Positions 43,631 to 53,548 of a stretch of DNA of 64,000 nt are shown here, piece after piece. Below the pieces are notes generated by a model. That model saw only the letters and a list, made by a program, of their open reading frames with translations, did no database searches and was not told the DNA's origin. This DNA is from Bacillus carboniphilus (GTDB lineage: Bacteria; Bacillota; Bacilli; Bacillales; JC228): positions 1 to 64,000 of the forward strand of contig NZ_BAAADJ010000019.1 of the NCBI RefSeq assembly GCF_039522365.1. The letters are read 5' to 3'. The first letter of the stretch is position 1, and every line of letters begins with the position of its first letter. The position numbers and the translations under genes are program-made.

Positions 43631-44101
43631 ATGAATAAAGAACAAATCCAAGAATTGATTGACCGCTATGTTTCGGTTTCTTTTAAAGTGAATAACAAAG
43701 CGGAGTGGTTGATTAAAGAGCAAATTGGCTCAGACCTTACTTACGAACAACATTATACGCTACGTTTCATTCACCAAAATGGTAAGTGTACATCTACACA
43801 GCTTGCAGAGGCTTTTGATGTGAACAAAAGTGCTATTACAGCTATTATCACGCGATTGACTGATAAGGAAATCATCAAGAGGACTCGTGACCCAGAGGAT
43901 CGGCGAGTGGTGTACCTAACACTGACAGATAAAGGTGAGAAGCTTTACTCCGAGAGTGAAAAAAGGGTCCATGCACTGGTAGGGAATATCATCACCCAAT
44001 TCAACAGTGAAGAAATTGAAACCTTTATTCAGACGTACGAAAAGCTCTTGAAAATTTTATTAAACATCCAAGACCAGAGTCAGGAGGAGGAATCAAAATG
44101 A
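43631..44101 (+). CDS. MarR-family repressor (YdgG-like)
   Basis: The 156-residue dimeric winged-helix regulator has the MarR core: YTLRFIHQNGKCTSTQLAEAFDVNKSAITAIITRLTDKEIIKRTRDPEDRRVVYLTLT, with the wing DPEDRR. It overlaps the MMPL transporter gene by 4 bp (ATGA), the same pairing as ydgG-ydgH in B. subtilis. It probably represses both genes until a toxic ligand binds. GAAGGTGAT precedes the ATG. Confidence 0.9.
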   Translation: MNKEQIQELIDRYVSVSFKVNNKAEWLIKEQIGSDLTYEQHYTLRFIHQNGKCTSTQLAEAFDVNKSAITAIITRLTDKEIIKRTRDPEDRRVVYLTLTDKGEKLYSESEKRVHALVGNIITQFNSEEIETFIQTYEKLLKILLNIQDQSQEEESK

Positions 44102-47100
44102 GAGCCATTTTAAAAGCCAAATGGTTTATTCTTGTTGCTTGGGTTGCGGCCACTGTTCTATTGTTCTTAGCTGCTCCCAATATGGCAGATCTTGTTCGGG
44201 AGAAGGGACAAATCACGGTTCCTGACGGCTATACGTCCTCAGTGGCACAAGAAATTTTAACCGAAGTCCAAGAACAAGAAGGAATCGGAGAAGCATCTCA
44301 AGTCGCCCTTGCTTTTCACAATGACAAGAAACTTACGGATCAAGATTTTAGAGAAGCAGAGAAAGCCATTCAAATTTTAGATGAGAAGTCTGAGGAACTA
44401 GGTATCACTAACATACTTACCCATTTTAACGATGAGAGCCTCGAAAGTGACTTAGTTTCAGAGGATGGGAAAACGATTTTAGTATCGTTAGAGGTACAAA
44501 TGGATGGACGAGAGGCACAGGATGTCTCTGACGCACTTTACGATGCCATCGAATCCATTAACGTTGACTACTACTACACAAGTGAATGGATGGTTGCTGA
44601 AGATTTAGTAACGAACTCTCAAGAGGGTTTGAAGAAAACAGAAGGCATTACCTTAGTCTTTATTCTGGTTGTCCTTCTACTTGTGTTTAGATCAGTTGTT
44701 ACTCCTTTAATTCCATTAGTAACAGTCGGATTCACGTATTTAGTTTCGCAATCAATCGTAGCATTTTTAGTTGATCAGTTTAATTTTCCGCTATCTACTT
44801 TTACCCAAATCTTTCTAGTCGCCGTTCTATTCGGGATTGGTACGGACTACTGTATTTTACTACTTAGCCGTTTTAAAGAAGAAATAGGTCAGCATGAAAG
44901 TGTTTCGGAAGCAGTCGTCGCTACTTATCGAAATGCTGGAAAGACTGTGTTCTTTAGTGGTTTAGCCGTATTAGTAGGATTTTCTGCAATTGGGTTTTCT
45001 ACGTTTAAACTCTATCAATCTGCTGCGGCAGTTGCAGTTGGAGTTGCTATTTTACTAGTGGCCTTAGTAACCATTGTTCCATTCTTTATGGCAGTACTAG
45101 GTAAAAAATTATTCTGGCCAGCGAAAGGTTCTCTAGAGCATAAGGAAAGTAAAATCTGGGGTGTTATGGGACGATTCTCATTAGCACGACCACTTTTCTC
45201 CTTATTGATTGTTGCTGCCATTACGGTTCCATTTTTAGTAACATACGATGGAGATTTATCATTTAATTCCCTTGAAGAAGTATCGGACGATGTTCCGTCA
45301 GTAAAAGCATTCAATGTGATTGCTGAAAGCTTCGGACCTGGGGAATCGATGACAACTCAAGTCGTGATTAGAAATGATGAGCAAATGAATTCTGGGGAGT
45401 ACATTGCCCTTCTGGAAAGTGTAAGTAAAGAACTAGATAAAATCGAACATGTTGATAAACTCAGATCGGTTACAAGACCAAAAGGTGAAGTTATTGAAGA
45501 CCTTTATGTCTCAAGTCAAGTCGGTATTCTTGGTGATGGACTTGAGGAAGGGAATGAAGGGATTCAACAAATTAGTGAAGGGTTGGATGAAGCCGAGAAT
45601 CAATTGTCAGCATCTGAACCTCAATTAGTAGCTGCTACTAGTGGTATTGATGAACTGATAACGGGTACAAATGAATTGAAATCGGGTATTGAACAACTCC
45701 AGGGACATCTAGGTGAAATCGAAAACGGACTTCGCAGTGGTGCTGTTGGATCCGAAGAGCTGAAAAAGGGCTTAGAGGAAGTTAAAAAGAATGCGGAACA
45801 ACTAGTGGCAGGAAGTCAGCAGCTCTTATCGGGCTATGAGGAAATGGAATCAGGTTTAGGTAGCTTGGAGGAGCAATATGGCACAATTGGTGAAGGTTTA
45901 ACCGCCCTCTCTACTAGTCTAACAGATGTAGATCAGCAATTTACTAATTTAGAAGAAAACCATGAAGGGATTCAACAGGATCCAAACTATGTACAGTTAA
46001 AAACGATTGTATTAACTGCAAAAGAACAATCTAGTCAGTTAGCTGGTGGTTTAAATCAATTAAACACGGCTTTATCGGGAGTAAACGGTGGATTAACGGA
46101 AGCCAATGATTCCCTTGCTACCATCGTAGGTGGGCATGAACAACTTGTTGATGGTATGACCGCACTTATTAGTGGTATTGAAGAGCTACAAAATGGACTT
46201 CAAACAGCTGCTGATGGGCAAGGTCAAATTGTTGACAATCTTCCAACTTTCTCAGACGGTTTAGGCAGCATAAGTGCTGGTCAGCAACAGTTGCTAGATG
46301 GTTTTTCAGATTTAGGGGGACAAATGAGTCAATTAACCGATGGGCTAAGTCAAAGTGTGAATGGACTCAATCAAGTAGCTGAAGGACTTGGCTCAGCTCA
46401 GGATTACCTTACTGGTTTAGCCAACTATGATGCAACACCAACCCTTTACATTCCAGATGAGGTACTAAACAGCGAAGAATTCAAGCAGGCACTTGATACT
46501 TATATGTCTGTTGACCGTAAAGTAACCACATTGGATATCGTTTTTGAAGTAAATCCCTACTCTAATGAAGCCATTGGACAAATGGATGAGATCAAAGAGG
46601 CGATTTCTCGAGTATTGAAGGAAACCAAGCTTGAAAACGCACAAGTGGCAATTGGTGGGGTAACAAGCACACAAGCTGACTTGAATGACATTTCTGAAGA
46701 GGATTACTCTCGCACCGTCATTCTAATGCTAGCGGGGATCTTTATCATTTTAGTCATCCTGCTAAAATCGTTTATTATGCCGATTTATTTAATTGGTTCA
46801 TTGATTTTAACGTATTTTACTTCTATGGCTATAACAGAGGTAATCTATGTCAACATCCTTGGCTACACAGGAATAAGCTGGGCTGTACCATTCTTCGGTT
46901 TCGTTATTCTGATTGCGTTAGGAATTGACTATAGTATCTTCCTCATGGACCGATTTAACGAAAATCGAGACATGAATGTAGAAGAAGCTATTCAACTTGC
47001 GATGAGAAAAATGGGGACCGTCATCATTTCTGCGGCTGTTATTTTAGGTGGTACATTCGCAGCGATGATGCCATCTGGGGTATTGTCACTCTTAGAGATA

Positions 47101-47214
47101 GCAACGATCACCTTGACTGGGTTGATTTTATACGCACTGTTCGTATTACCACTACTCATTCCGGTTATGGTCAAAACCTTTGGTAAAGCTAATTGGTGGC
47201 CATTTATAAAATAA
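44098..47214 (+). CDS. MMPL/RND-type membrane transporter (YdgH-like)
   Basis: The 1038-residue protein has two membrane domains of about six helices (about 10-390 and 855-1035) with the MMPL signatures FGIGTDYCILLLSRFKEE and ALGIDYSIFLMDRFNENRD. The large outer region (about 480-800) is unusually long and helical and contains many repeats of the form L-x-x-G-x-x-x-L, consistent with coiled coils reaching across the wall. The family exports lipids, peptides or drugs using the proton gradient. The substrate is unknown; the MarR partner points to a drug or stress response. Confidence 0.9.
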   Translation: MRAILKAKWFILVAWVAATVLLFLAAPNMADLVREKGQITVPDGYTSSVAQEILTEVQEQEGIGEASQVALAFHNDKKLTDQDFREAEKAIQILDEKSEELGITNILTHFNDESLESDLVSEDGKTILVSLEVQMDGREAQDVSDALYDAIESINVDYYYTSEWMVAEDLVTNSQEGLKKTEGITLVFILVVLLLVFRSVVTPLIPLVTVGFTYLVSQSIVAFLVDQFNFPLSTFTQIFLVAVLFGIGTDYCILLLSRFKEEIGQHESVSEAVVATYRNAGKTVFFSGLAVLVGFSAIGFSTFKLYQSAAAVAVGVAILLVALVTIVPFFMAVLGKKLFWPAKGSLEHKESKIWGVMGRFSLARPLFSLLIVAAITVPFLVTYDGDLSFNSLEEVSDDVPSVKAFNVIAESFGPGESMTTQVVIRNDEQMNSGEYIALLESVSKELDKIEHVDKLRSVTRPKGEVIEDLYVSSQVGILGDGLEEGNEGIQQISEGLDEAENQLSASEPQLVAATSGIDELITGTNELKSGIEQLQGHLGEIENGLRSGAVGSEELKKGLEEVKKNAEQLVAGSQQLLSGYEEMESGLGSLEEQYGTIGEGLTALSTSLTDVDQQFTNLEENHEGIQQDPNYVQLKTIVLTAKEQSSQLAGGLNQLNTALSGVNGGLTEANDSLATIVGGHEQLVDGMTALISGIEELQNGLQTAADGQGQIVDNLPTFSDGLGSISAGQQQLLDGFSDLGGQMSQLTDGLSQSVNGLNQVAEGLGSAQDYLTGLANYDATPTLYIPDEVLNSEEFKQALDTYMSVDRKVTTLDIVFEVNPYSNEAIGQMDEIKEAISRVLKETKLENAQVAIGGVTSTQADLNDISEEDYSRTVILMLAGIFIILVILLKSFIMPIYLIGSLILTYFTSMAITEVIYVNILGYTGISWAVPFFGFVILIALGIDYSIFLMDRFNENRDMNVEEAIQLAMRKMGTVIISAAVILGGTFAAMMPSGVLSLLEIATITLTGLILYALFVLPLLIPVMVKTFGKANWWPFIK

Positions 47215-47221
47215 AGAATGA

Positions 47222-47250
47222 AGAATCGGCATTTAGCCGGTTCTTTTTTA
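47222..47250 (+). terminator. terminator after the MMPL operon
   Basis: AAGAATCGG / CCGGTTCTT stem (one G-T pair) with a CATTTAG loop and six T. Confidence 0.85.
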
Positions 47251-47331
47251 TATGTAAAATTAGTAAATTATTTCGATTGCCGAAAAGCCTAGCTTATTTT
47301 ACAATAATACAAAAAGGAGCGATGACACCCG

Positions 47332-48354
47332 ATGATAGATTTACGAAGCGATACAGTTACAAAACCAACTGAAGCTATGAGGAAAGCTGCGTTTGAAGCT
47401 GAAGTCGGCGATGATGTTTATGTAGAAGATCCCACGGTTAATAGATTAGAAGAAAAAGCTGCAGAAATACTAGGTAAGGAAGCAGCTCTTTTTGTAACAA
47501 GTGGAACTCAAGGAAATCAAATTGCGGTACTCACACACTGTCAGCCAGGACAAGAAGTCATTGTTGAGGCGGAATCACACGTTTTCTATTATGAAGGAGC
47601 TGCTATGTCAGCATTTGCAGGGATTCAGCCACGTACCATTAAAGGAGTTCGCGGGGCTATGAATCCACAGGATGTGAAAGCAGCCATCAGGGGAGAAGAT
47701 ATTCACTTTCCTGAAACTGGGCTTATTTGTTTAGAAAATACCCATAATCGAGCGGGTGGAGCGATTGTGCCTCTTGAAAACATGAAAGAAATCTACGAGA
47801 TTGCAAAAGAACATAATGTTCCGGTTCATCTGGATGGAGCAAGACTCTTTAATGCATCAGTTGCTACTGGAATTCCACTGAAGGAGTTTGCTGCTCAAAC
47901 GGACTCTGTTCAGGTGTGTCTTTCAAAAGGACTTGGTGCTCCAGTCGGCTCCATTATTGCTGGTTCAAAGGAATTCATAGCGAAAGCCAGAAAGTGGAGA
48001 AAGCGTCTTGGTGGAGGCCTTCGTCAAGTTGGAATCATAGCAGCTCCTGCCTATATTGCTCTAACTGAAATGGTTGATCGCTTAATAGATGACCATGTGA
48101 ATGCGAAGAAACTAGCAGAGGGTCTAGGACAGATTCCTAGCTTAAGAGTGGAAAATGAAGTTGAAACCAATATTGTATTGGTGAATGTAGCGGACACTGG
48201 GCACGACGCCAATAGTTTCTTAGAGTTAATTAAGAAAGAAGAAATCCTTGCTGTTGGTTTCGGTCCGACAACCGTCCGTTTTACGACGAACTACGATGTG
48301 ACAAGTGAAGAGATTGATACGGTGATTGATAAAATTAAAAGCGTGCTGTCATAA
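47332..48354 (+). CDS. ltaE: low-specificity L-threonine aldolase
   Basis: The 340-residue PLP enzyme cleaves threonine and allo-threonine to glycine and acetaldehyde. It has the family start DLRSDTVTKPT, the TSGTQGNQIA cofactor-phosphate segment, H-x-D in VHLDGARLFNA that contacts PLP, and the Schiff-base lysine K199 in CLSKGLGAPVGS. CTAGLGG-type loops follow in WRKRLGGGLRQ. AAAGGAG precedes the ATG. It is monocistronic. Confidence 0.93.
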   Translation: MIDLRSDTVTKPTEAMRKAAFEAEVGDDVYVEDPTVNRLEEKAAEILGKEAALFVTSGTQGNQIAVLTHCQPGQEVIVEAESHVFYYEGAAMSAFAGIQPRTIKGVRGAMNPQDVKAAIRGEDIHFPETGLICLENTHNRAGGAIVPLENMKEIYEIAKEHNVPVHLDGARLFNASVATGIPLKEFAAQTDSVQVCLSKGLGAPVGSIIAGSKEFIAKARKWRKRLGGGLRQVGIIAAPAYIALTEMVDRLIDDHVNAKKLAEGLGQIPSLRVENEVETNIVLVNVADTGHDANSFLELIKKEEILAVGFGPTTVRFTTNYDVTSEEIDTVIDKIKSVLS

Positions 48355-48361
48355 TTGAAAG

Positions 48362-48397
48362 TGGCCTGAAGGGATTATTCCTTTGGGTCTTTTTTTA
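48362..48397 (+). terminator. terminator after ltaE
   Basis: GGCCTGAAGG / CCTTTGGGTC stem with mismatch, then seven T. Moderate quality. Confidence 0.65.
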
Positions 48398-48417
48398 TGT
48401 GAAAGAGGGTCCGGGTA

Positions 48418-48711
48418 TTTCCGTTAGAAGCGGTAAAGTTTCCGATAGGGCCATCAGAGTTTCCGATAGAAGTGGCAAAGTTTCCGATAGAGCCGGCAGA
48501 ATTTCTGATAGAAGGGGTAAAGTTTCCGATAGAGCCGGCAGGATTTCTGATAGAAGGGACAAAGTTTCCGATAGAAGGGGTAAAGTTTCTGATAGAGCCG
48601 GCAGGATTTCTGATAGAAGCGGCAAAGTTTCCGATTGCTCCCGTAGAATTTCCGATAGAAGGGGTAAAGTTTCCGATAGAGCCGGCAGAATTTCCAATAG
48701 CTCCGAAATTT
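48418..48711. repeat. 21-bp tandem repeat array, family B, 14 units
   Basis: Fourteen units start every 21 bp without a single slip, from 48418 to 48691. Each is TTTCCGATAG (or TTTCTGATAG) plus 11 variable bases. The linkers alternate mainly between AGCCGGCAGAA-like and AAGGGGTAAAG-like sequences. The reading frames here are open on both strands in several phases only because 21 is a multiple of three. The same family fills 2715-2945. Confidence 0.92.
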
Positions 48712-48811
48712 CCTTTCCTCAATTAGCAGGAATCCCCACAGACAAACTCGAACAATGTTGTTGGGGTAACTTTATTAGCAAATCGATAAGGGATTGATAG
48801 GGGGAACTCAA

Positions 48812-49654
48812 ATGAAGTGGAATACATACACTGACCTTCATGTGTTTAAACAGAAAGTGGAGGACTTCCTTTTAAAAAAGGAGGAGGCCAATAATCTCAT
48901 CCTTGGTATTTTAAAAAGGCTAGTAAGTTTAGAAAATGTTTTTGCAGCATCCATTGAGAAGGATGAAACCGTTGTCGCTGCATTCCTTCAAACTCCTCCA
49001 CATTCGCTAGTAGTGGTGGTAGACGAACAGTTTAGTACAGATGAAATCATTAGCTATTCTATTAAAAACCTAAAAGAAGAGTTACCTTCTTTACCTGGAA
49101 TCAACAGTACAAAAACGGTCAGTCACCATTTTGCAAAAGAGTGGAGCAAGCTTATGAACCTTTCCTACCGTGTTCACATGGAACAGTGCATGATGGCATG
49201 CGATCAGGTCCAACCCATACAGATTTCAGAAGGGACACTTCAAATAGCGAAACCTGAACATGCAAGCCTCCTTACAGATTGGCTGTTAGAATTTGTAGAG
49301 GAAAGCGACTTACTTCCTGTTATACGTATGAATGCAGAAAGCTTAATTCAACAATCCATTCAAGGGGAAAACCTGTATACTTGGAGTGTAGGGGATGAGA
49401 TTGTGTCCATGGTCAATAAAACGAGAGAGACCAAGAACTCAATCGGCATTAACCAAGTGTACACACCACCTAGCCACAGAAATAAAGGCTACGCTTCATC
49501 CGCTGTCCATCAGTTAACGGAACAGCTCCTAAAACAGTATAAGTCATGTGTGCTGTATACGGATTTAGCAAATCCCACATCTAACAGTATTTATAAAAAA
49601 ATTGGATACAAACCGATTGAGGAGTGCTCACACATATTATTTTCGCAACAGTAA
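48812..49654 (+). CDS. GNAT-family acetyltransferase
   Basis: The 280-residue protein has an N-terminal domain of unknown type and a C-terminal GNAT fold (about 140-275) with the acetyl-CoA loop in [19 protein letters not shown] and the following strand [21 protein letters not shown], a classic GNAT end. AGGGGGA precedes ATG 48812; the longer frame is less supported. It is 16 bp before kynU, so probably part of the kynurenine unit. Substrate unknown. Confidence 0.85.
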   Translation: MKWNTYTDLHVFKQKVEDFLLKKEEANNLILGILKRLVSLENVFAASIEKDETVVAAFLQTPPHSLVVVVDEQFSTDEIISYSIKNLKEELPSLPGINSTKTVSHHFAKEWSKLMNLSYRVHMEQCMMACDQVQPIQISEGTLQIAKPEHASLLTDWLLEFVEESDLLPVIRMNAESLIQQSIQGENLYTWSVGDEIVSMVNKTRETKNSIGINQVYTPPSHRNKGYASSAVHQLTEQLLKQYKSCVLYTDLANPTSNSIYKKIGYKPIEECSHILFSQQ

Positions 49655-49670
49655 AGGGGAGATCAAGATC

Positions 49671-50939
49671 ATGTTAGGACTTGAATATGCAAAACAATTA
49701 GACCAGAAGGATCCTTTGGCATCCTATAAAGCAGAGTTTTATTTACCTAGCGATGGAATTTATTTAGATGGAAATTCATTGGGACTTTTATCAAAAAGGG
49801 CGGAGCAAGCCCTCCTTCAATCACTAGAGGATTGGAAGAAAAACGGAATTGATGGTTGGACAGAAGGGGCTGAACCATGGTTTTATTTTTCAGAAAAGTT
49901 AGGAAAAATGTCTGCTCCTCTAATCGGTGCAAAAGAAGGGGAAGTAGTTGTGACTGGATCCATTTCTGTCAACCTCCATCAAATGTTAAGCACCTTTTAT
50001 AAACCGGATGGAAAACGGACTAAAATCCTGGCTGATGAATTGGCATTTCCAACAGACATTTATGCAGTGAAAAGTCAGTTAGCTTTAAAAGGGATGGACA
50101 CGCAAGAGAACTTGAAGCTTATAAAATCAAAGGATGGCCATACTCTGGATGAAGATGACATCATTACCGAGATGACCTCAGATGTGGCACTAATCCTACT
50201 GCCATCCGTTTTATATCGAAGTGGCCAGCTTCTAGACATGAAGAAACTAACAGCTGCTGCTCATGAAAGAGGAATTATCATTGGTTTTGACTTAGCTCAC
50301 TCAATGGGAGCTGTTCCTCATGAGCTTCATGATTGGGGAGTTGATTTTGCCGTTTGGTGTAATTATAAATATTTAAATAATGGTCCAGGTGGAGTGGGTG
50401 GTCTGTTTGTTCACCAGAAGCACTTTGGGAAGGCTCCTGGCTTAGCGGGTTGGTTTGGATCAGATAAAAATAAACAATTCGATATGGAGCATCAATTTAG
50501 CCCATCTGAACATGCAGGTGCATACCAAATTGGAACCCCGCATGTATTAAGTGCAGCACCGCTTCTTGGTTCGCTGTCTTTATTTGAAGAAGTGGGAATT
50601 AAAGCGATTCGAGAAAAATCATTAGCATTAACACAATTTCTAATGGAATTACTAGAGCAAGAGAAGCTACATGAAGTCTTTACCATGATTAACCCGAAAG
50701 AAAATGAGCGAAGAGGTGGCCACGTCGCCCTACAGCACGAGGAAGCAGCTCGGATTTGTAAAGCGCTAAAAGAAAATAAGATCATTCCTGATTTTCGTTC
50801 ACCTAATATAATTCGTCTCGCTCCGATTGCCTTTTACACTTCTTATGAAGATGTGTGGAAGTTTGTCCAAACACTTAAGAAAATCATGGATGAAAAAACG
50901 TACGAAAAATTTGAAAATACTCGAAATGTTGTAGCTTAG
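49671..50939 (+). CDS. kynU: kynureninase
   Basis: The 422-residue PLP enzyme splits kynurenine (and 3-hydroxykynurenine) to anthranilate and alanine. It has the family start [11 protein letters not shown], the [36 protein letters not shown] block with PLP aspartate and lysine, and the [31 protein letters not shown] block. It is followed at 50950 by kynB, which supplies its substrate. AAGGGGAGATC precedes ATG 49671. It is probably co-transcribed with the GNAT gene. Confidence 0.93.
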   Translation: MLGLEYAKQLDQKDPLASYKAEFYLPSDGIYLDGNSLGLLSKRAEQALLQSLEDWKKNGIDGWTEGAEPWFYFSEKLGKMSAPLIGAKEGEVVVTGSISVNLHQMLSTFYKPDGKRTKILADELAFPTDIYAVKSQLALKGMDTQENLKLIKSKDGHTLDEDDIITEMTSDVALILLPSVLYRSGQLLDMKKLTAAAHERGIIIGFDLAHSMGAVPHELHDWGVDFAVWCNYKYLNNGPGGVGGLFVHQKHFGKAPGLAGWFGSDKNKQFDMEHQFSPSEHAGAYQIGTPHVLSAAPLLGSLSLFEEVGIKAIREKSLALTQFLMELLEQEKLHEVFTMINPKENERRGGHVALQHEEAARICKALKENKIIPDFRSPNIIRLAPIAFYTSYEDVWKFVQTLKKIMDEKTYEKFENTRNVVA

Positions 50940-50949
50940 GAGAACATAA

Positions 50950-51570
50950 ATGAAAATAATTGATATATCGATGCCTTTAAACAAGAATACGGCAGAATGG
51001 CCCGGAGATACGCCATTTACCTATAAGGTCAATTGGACAAAGGAAGAATCCGGTTCCGTAAATGTAGGATGTATTGAGACGAGTACTCATATCGGCACTC
51101 ATGTAGATGCACCTTTTCACTTTGACGATCATGCGCCACGCATTCATCAAATGGAGTTAGACCGCTATGTCGGAAAAGCACTTGTTGTCAATTGCCAGGG
51201 ATTAAAGTCCGTGGGTGCGGAGCATTTAGAAAACATTGATTTATCAGATGTCACGATTGTTCTGCTAAAAACAATGTCATGGAACGATCGTAGCCATTTC
51301 CCAGAAAACATTACGTACCTGGAACCATCCTTGGGACCAATGTTACAAAAAAATGGGGTGCGTTTGGTCGGAGTTGATACGCCATCTGTAGACCCAGTCG
51401 ATAGTAAGGAACTAGGTGCCCATCACTCCCTATGGGAACATGATGTAGCCATTTTGGAAGGCCTGGTTCTAAACGATGTTGAAACGAAAGTGTATGAATG
51501 CATTGCCCTTCCACTTCGTATTGAAGGTGCAGACGGAAGTCCGGTTAGAGCCATATTAAGAGAGATTTAA
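50950..51570 (+). CDS. kynB: kynurenine formamidase (metal-dependent cyclase family)
   Basis: The 206-residue enzyme hydrolyses N-formylkynurenine to kynurenine. It has the KynB/cyclase signature HIGTHVDAPFHFDDHAP with metal-binding histidines and aspartate. Further family markers are the WPGDTPF start and GVDTPSVDP, with AHHSLWEHDVAILEGLVL following. The gene lies 10 bp after kynU. Tryptophan 2,3-dioxygenase (kynA), which makes its substrate, is not in the window. AGGAGAA precedes the ATG. Confidence 0.92.
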   Translation: MKIIDISMPLNKNTAEWPGDTPFTYKVNWTKEESGSVNVGCIETSTHIGTHVDAPFHFDDHAPRIHQMELDRYVGKALVVNCQGLKSVGAEHLENIDLSDVTIVLLKTMSWNDRSHFPENITYLEPSLGPMLQKNGVRLVGVDTPSVDPVDSKELGAHHSLWEHDVAILEGLVLNDVETKVYECIALPLRIEGADGSPVRAILREI

Positions 51571-51573
51571 AAA

Positions 51574-51630
51574 TGTAGGGGCTGTTTAAAAGTCAGAATT
51601 ACTGATTTTTAGACTGCCTCTTTTTTTCTG
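51574..51630 (+). terminator. terminator of the kyn unit
   Basis: AGGGGCTGTTTAAAAGTCAG and its imperfect complement form a long stem with a short loop, then seven T. Confidence 0.85.
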
Positions 51631-51693
51631 TTTAATTCGTAATACATAGAACCATGAAAATTAAGCAACAGTATGAAAAAGGAGTGAATTTTT

Positions 51694-52143
51694 TTGTGGA
51701 AGTTTAAATGGGGACTCGTATTCTTCATTCTCTTCATATGTACTAGTTGTAATCAAGCAGAATCCGAACTAAAACCACCTCCACCCGTCACAGATGAACA
51801 CAGTGGAATCAGTGTGGATGAAACCCCGTTCCCTTACAAATTTTTCGAGCTTAGCGTGAATTATGATGGCATCGATGATCAAACTCTTGTTCAATATCGA
51901 TACTCAGGTGGAAAAATATTCGCCAGGTATGAAGATCATGGTACCGACCAAGAGATTGAAGGAGAAAGAGCCGTTCAACAGATTCAACCGAAACTGAAAC
52001 AACTAAAATTAACCCAAGAAACGGAAGCAAAGGGGTTAATTGAAAGGATAAAAGACGTGTTCCCCATCAGGGAAGACTATCGTTTTATCGAAGTAAAGGT
52101 CCGTTTTAACGATGGTGAAGAAAAAGTGTATAAAACATCATAA
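51694..52143 (+). CDS. YusW-like lipoprotein
   Basis: A 149-residue lipoprotein with signal MWKFKWGLVFFILFICTSC (lipidated cysteine near 19), a short proline-rich linker, then a mixed alpha/beta domain starting FELSVNYDG that matches the YusW family in strand pattern. It should sit outside the membrane. TTG 51694 is preceded by AAAGGAG at a spacing of about 9 bp. Function is unknown. It is a separate unit from splA. Confidence 0.72.
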   Translation: MWKFKWGLVFFILFICTSCNQAESELKPPPPVTDEHSGISVDETPFPYKFFELSVNYDGIDDQTLVQYRYSGGKIFARYEDHGTDQEIEGERAVQQIQPKLKQLKLTQETEAKGLIERIKDVFPIREDYRFIEVKVRFNDGEEKVYKTS

Positions 52144-52234
52144 CAAGATGGAAAGGGGAAAATTTCCACCTATATCTGTACAAGTTTTAATTCGGTTGGA
52201 GACATAATGAAAGAAGAAAGTAGGGTGAAAAATC

Positions 52235-52480
52235 ATGGAAACATTCTTACCAGAAAACTATCATCCGGGGCAAGTTGTATATGTGATGTATCGTAATCCT
52301 CATACACAAAGTGTGGCAACGATTCAAGAAGCAGCCATTGTAAATGATCCCTATCATCCGGACCAACTGGCTCTCTTCCTTTTTGATGCCTATTATCCTA
52401 TAACAACGGAGCTTGCCATTTACACGTCTAAAGAGGAAGCAGAAGAGGCGTATCAACACTATTTTGGAGATGACGATTAG
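52235..52480 (+). CDS. splA: SplA, regulator of the spore photoproduct lyase operon
   Basis: An 81-residue acidic protein whose middle (YHPGQVVYVMYRNPHTQSVA, then NDPYHPDQLALFLFDAYYPIT) is the recognisable SplA signature. It lies 11 bp before splB, as in B. subtilis, where SplA lowers splB expression, possibly as a TRAP-like RNA-binding protein. The pair should be active in the forespore. GAAAGTAGGGTG precedes the ATG. Confidence 0.92.
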   Translation: METFLPENYHPGQVVYVMYRNPHTQSVATIQEAAIVNDPYHPDQLALFLFDAYYPITTELAIYTSKEEAEEAYQHYFGDDD

Positions 52481-52491
52481 GAGGGAATGCC

Positions 52492-53520
52492 ATGTTAAAA
52501 CCATTTGTCCCTCAACTCGTTTACTTTGAACCTCAAGCGCTAGAATACCCTTTAGGAAAAGAACTGAAGGATAAATTTGAGGATATGGGCCTCGAGATTA
52601 AGTATACAACTTCACACAATCAGATAAGAAATTTACCTGGAGAAAATCATTTTCAAAAATATCGAATTGCGAAATCAACACTCGTTGTAGGAATTAGAAG
52701 AACGTTAAAATTTGATACCTCAAAACCATCAGCTGAATATGCCATTCCATTTGCTACCGGTTGTATGGGTCATTGTCATTATTGTTATCTACAAACGACG
52801 ATGGGGAGCAAGCCTTACATACGTACCTATGTAAATGTGGAAGAGATTTTGGAGCAGGCAGAAAAATATATGCAGGAAAGAGCTCCTGAAATTACAAGAT
52901 TTGAAGCAGCCTGTACGTCTGACATTGTAGGCATTGACCATTTGACTCACACACTCAAAAGAGCCATCGAATACTTCGGTGAGTCGGAGTATGGCAAGCT
53001 TCGCTTTGTGACCAAATTTCATCATGTCGACCATTTACTCGATGCAAAGCATAATGGCAAAACGAGATTCCGATTCAGTGTGAATGCAGACTATGTAATT
53101 AAATACTTTGAGCCAGGTACCTCGCCACTAGCCAAGAGAATTGAAGCGGCTACTAAAATTGCCAATGCCGGCTATCCGTTAGGGTTTATTGTTGCCCCTA
53201 TTTACTTACATGAAGGCTGGAAAGAAGGGTACAAAGAGTTGTTCAAAAAGCTCGACGAATCTTTACCAAAGGAAACGAGAAATGACCTCACCTTTGAGTT
53301 AATCCAGCACCGATTTACAAAGCCTGCTAAAAGAGTCATCATGCAAAATTATCCTATGACAAAGCTAGAACTAGATGAAGAAAAAAGAAAGTACAAATGG
53401 GGCCGCTATGGAATCGGAAAATATGTCTATCAAAAAGACGAACAAGAAGAAATGGAAGAAGTACTCCGAGGGTATGTAGAAAAATATTTTCCTCAAGCAA
53501 AAGTGGAATATTTCACCTGA
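52492..53520 (+). CDS. splB: spore photoproduct lyase (radical SAM)
   Basis: The 342-residue enzyme repairs the UV-induced thymine dimer of spore DNA during germination. Its radical-SAM motif is C91-x3-C95-x2-C98 (CMGHCHYC), the 4Fe-4S site, and C141 in EAACTSD is the hydrogen-donating cysteine, at exactly the number known for the B. subtilis enzyme. Length equals that of B. subtilis SplB (342). GGAGGG precedes the ATG. It is in one unit with splA. Confidence 0.96.
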   Translation: MLKPFVPQLVYFEPQALEYPLGKELKDKFEDMGLEIKYTTSHNQIRNLPGENHFQKYRIAKSTLVVGIRRTLKFDTSKPSAEYAIPFATGCMGHCHYCYLQTTMGSKPYIRTYVNVEEILEQAEKYMQERAPEITRFEAACTSDIVGIDHLTHTLKRAIEYFGESEYGKLRFVTKFHHVDHLLDAKHNGKTRFRFSVNADYVIKYFEPGTSPLAKRIEAATKIANAGYPLGFIVAPIYLHEGWKEGYKELFKKLDESLPKETRNDLTFELIQHRFTKPAKRVIMQNYPMTKLELDEEKRKYKWGRYGIGKYVYQKDEQEEMEEVLRGYVEKYFPQAKVEYFT

Positions 53521-53548
53521 TACTATTCAGGAAAAGGGGGATATACAC

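Noticed and set aside
48399-48797. 132-residue plus-strand and 115-residue minus-strand ORFs over the family B array
   Set aside because: A 21-bp period keeps frames open in several phases. No start signals, and the amino acid pattern is a simple repeat.
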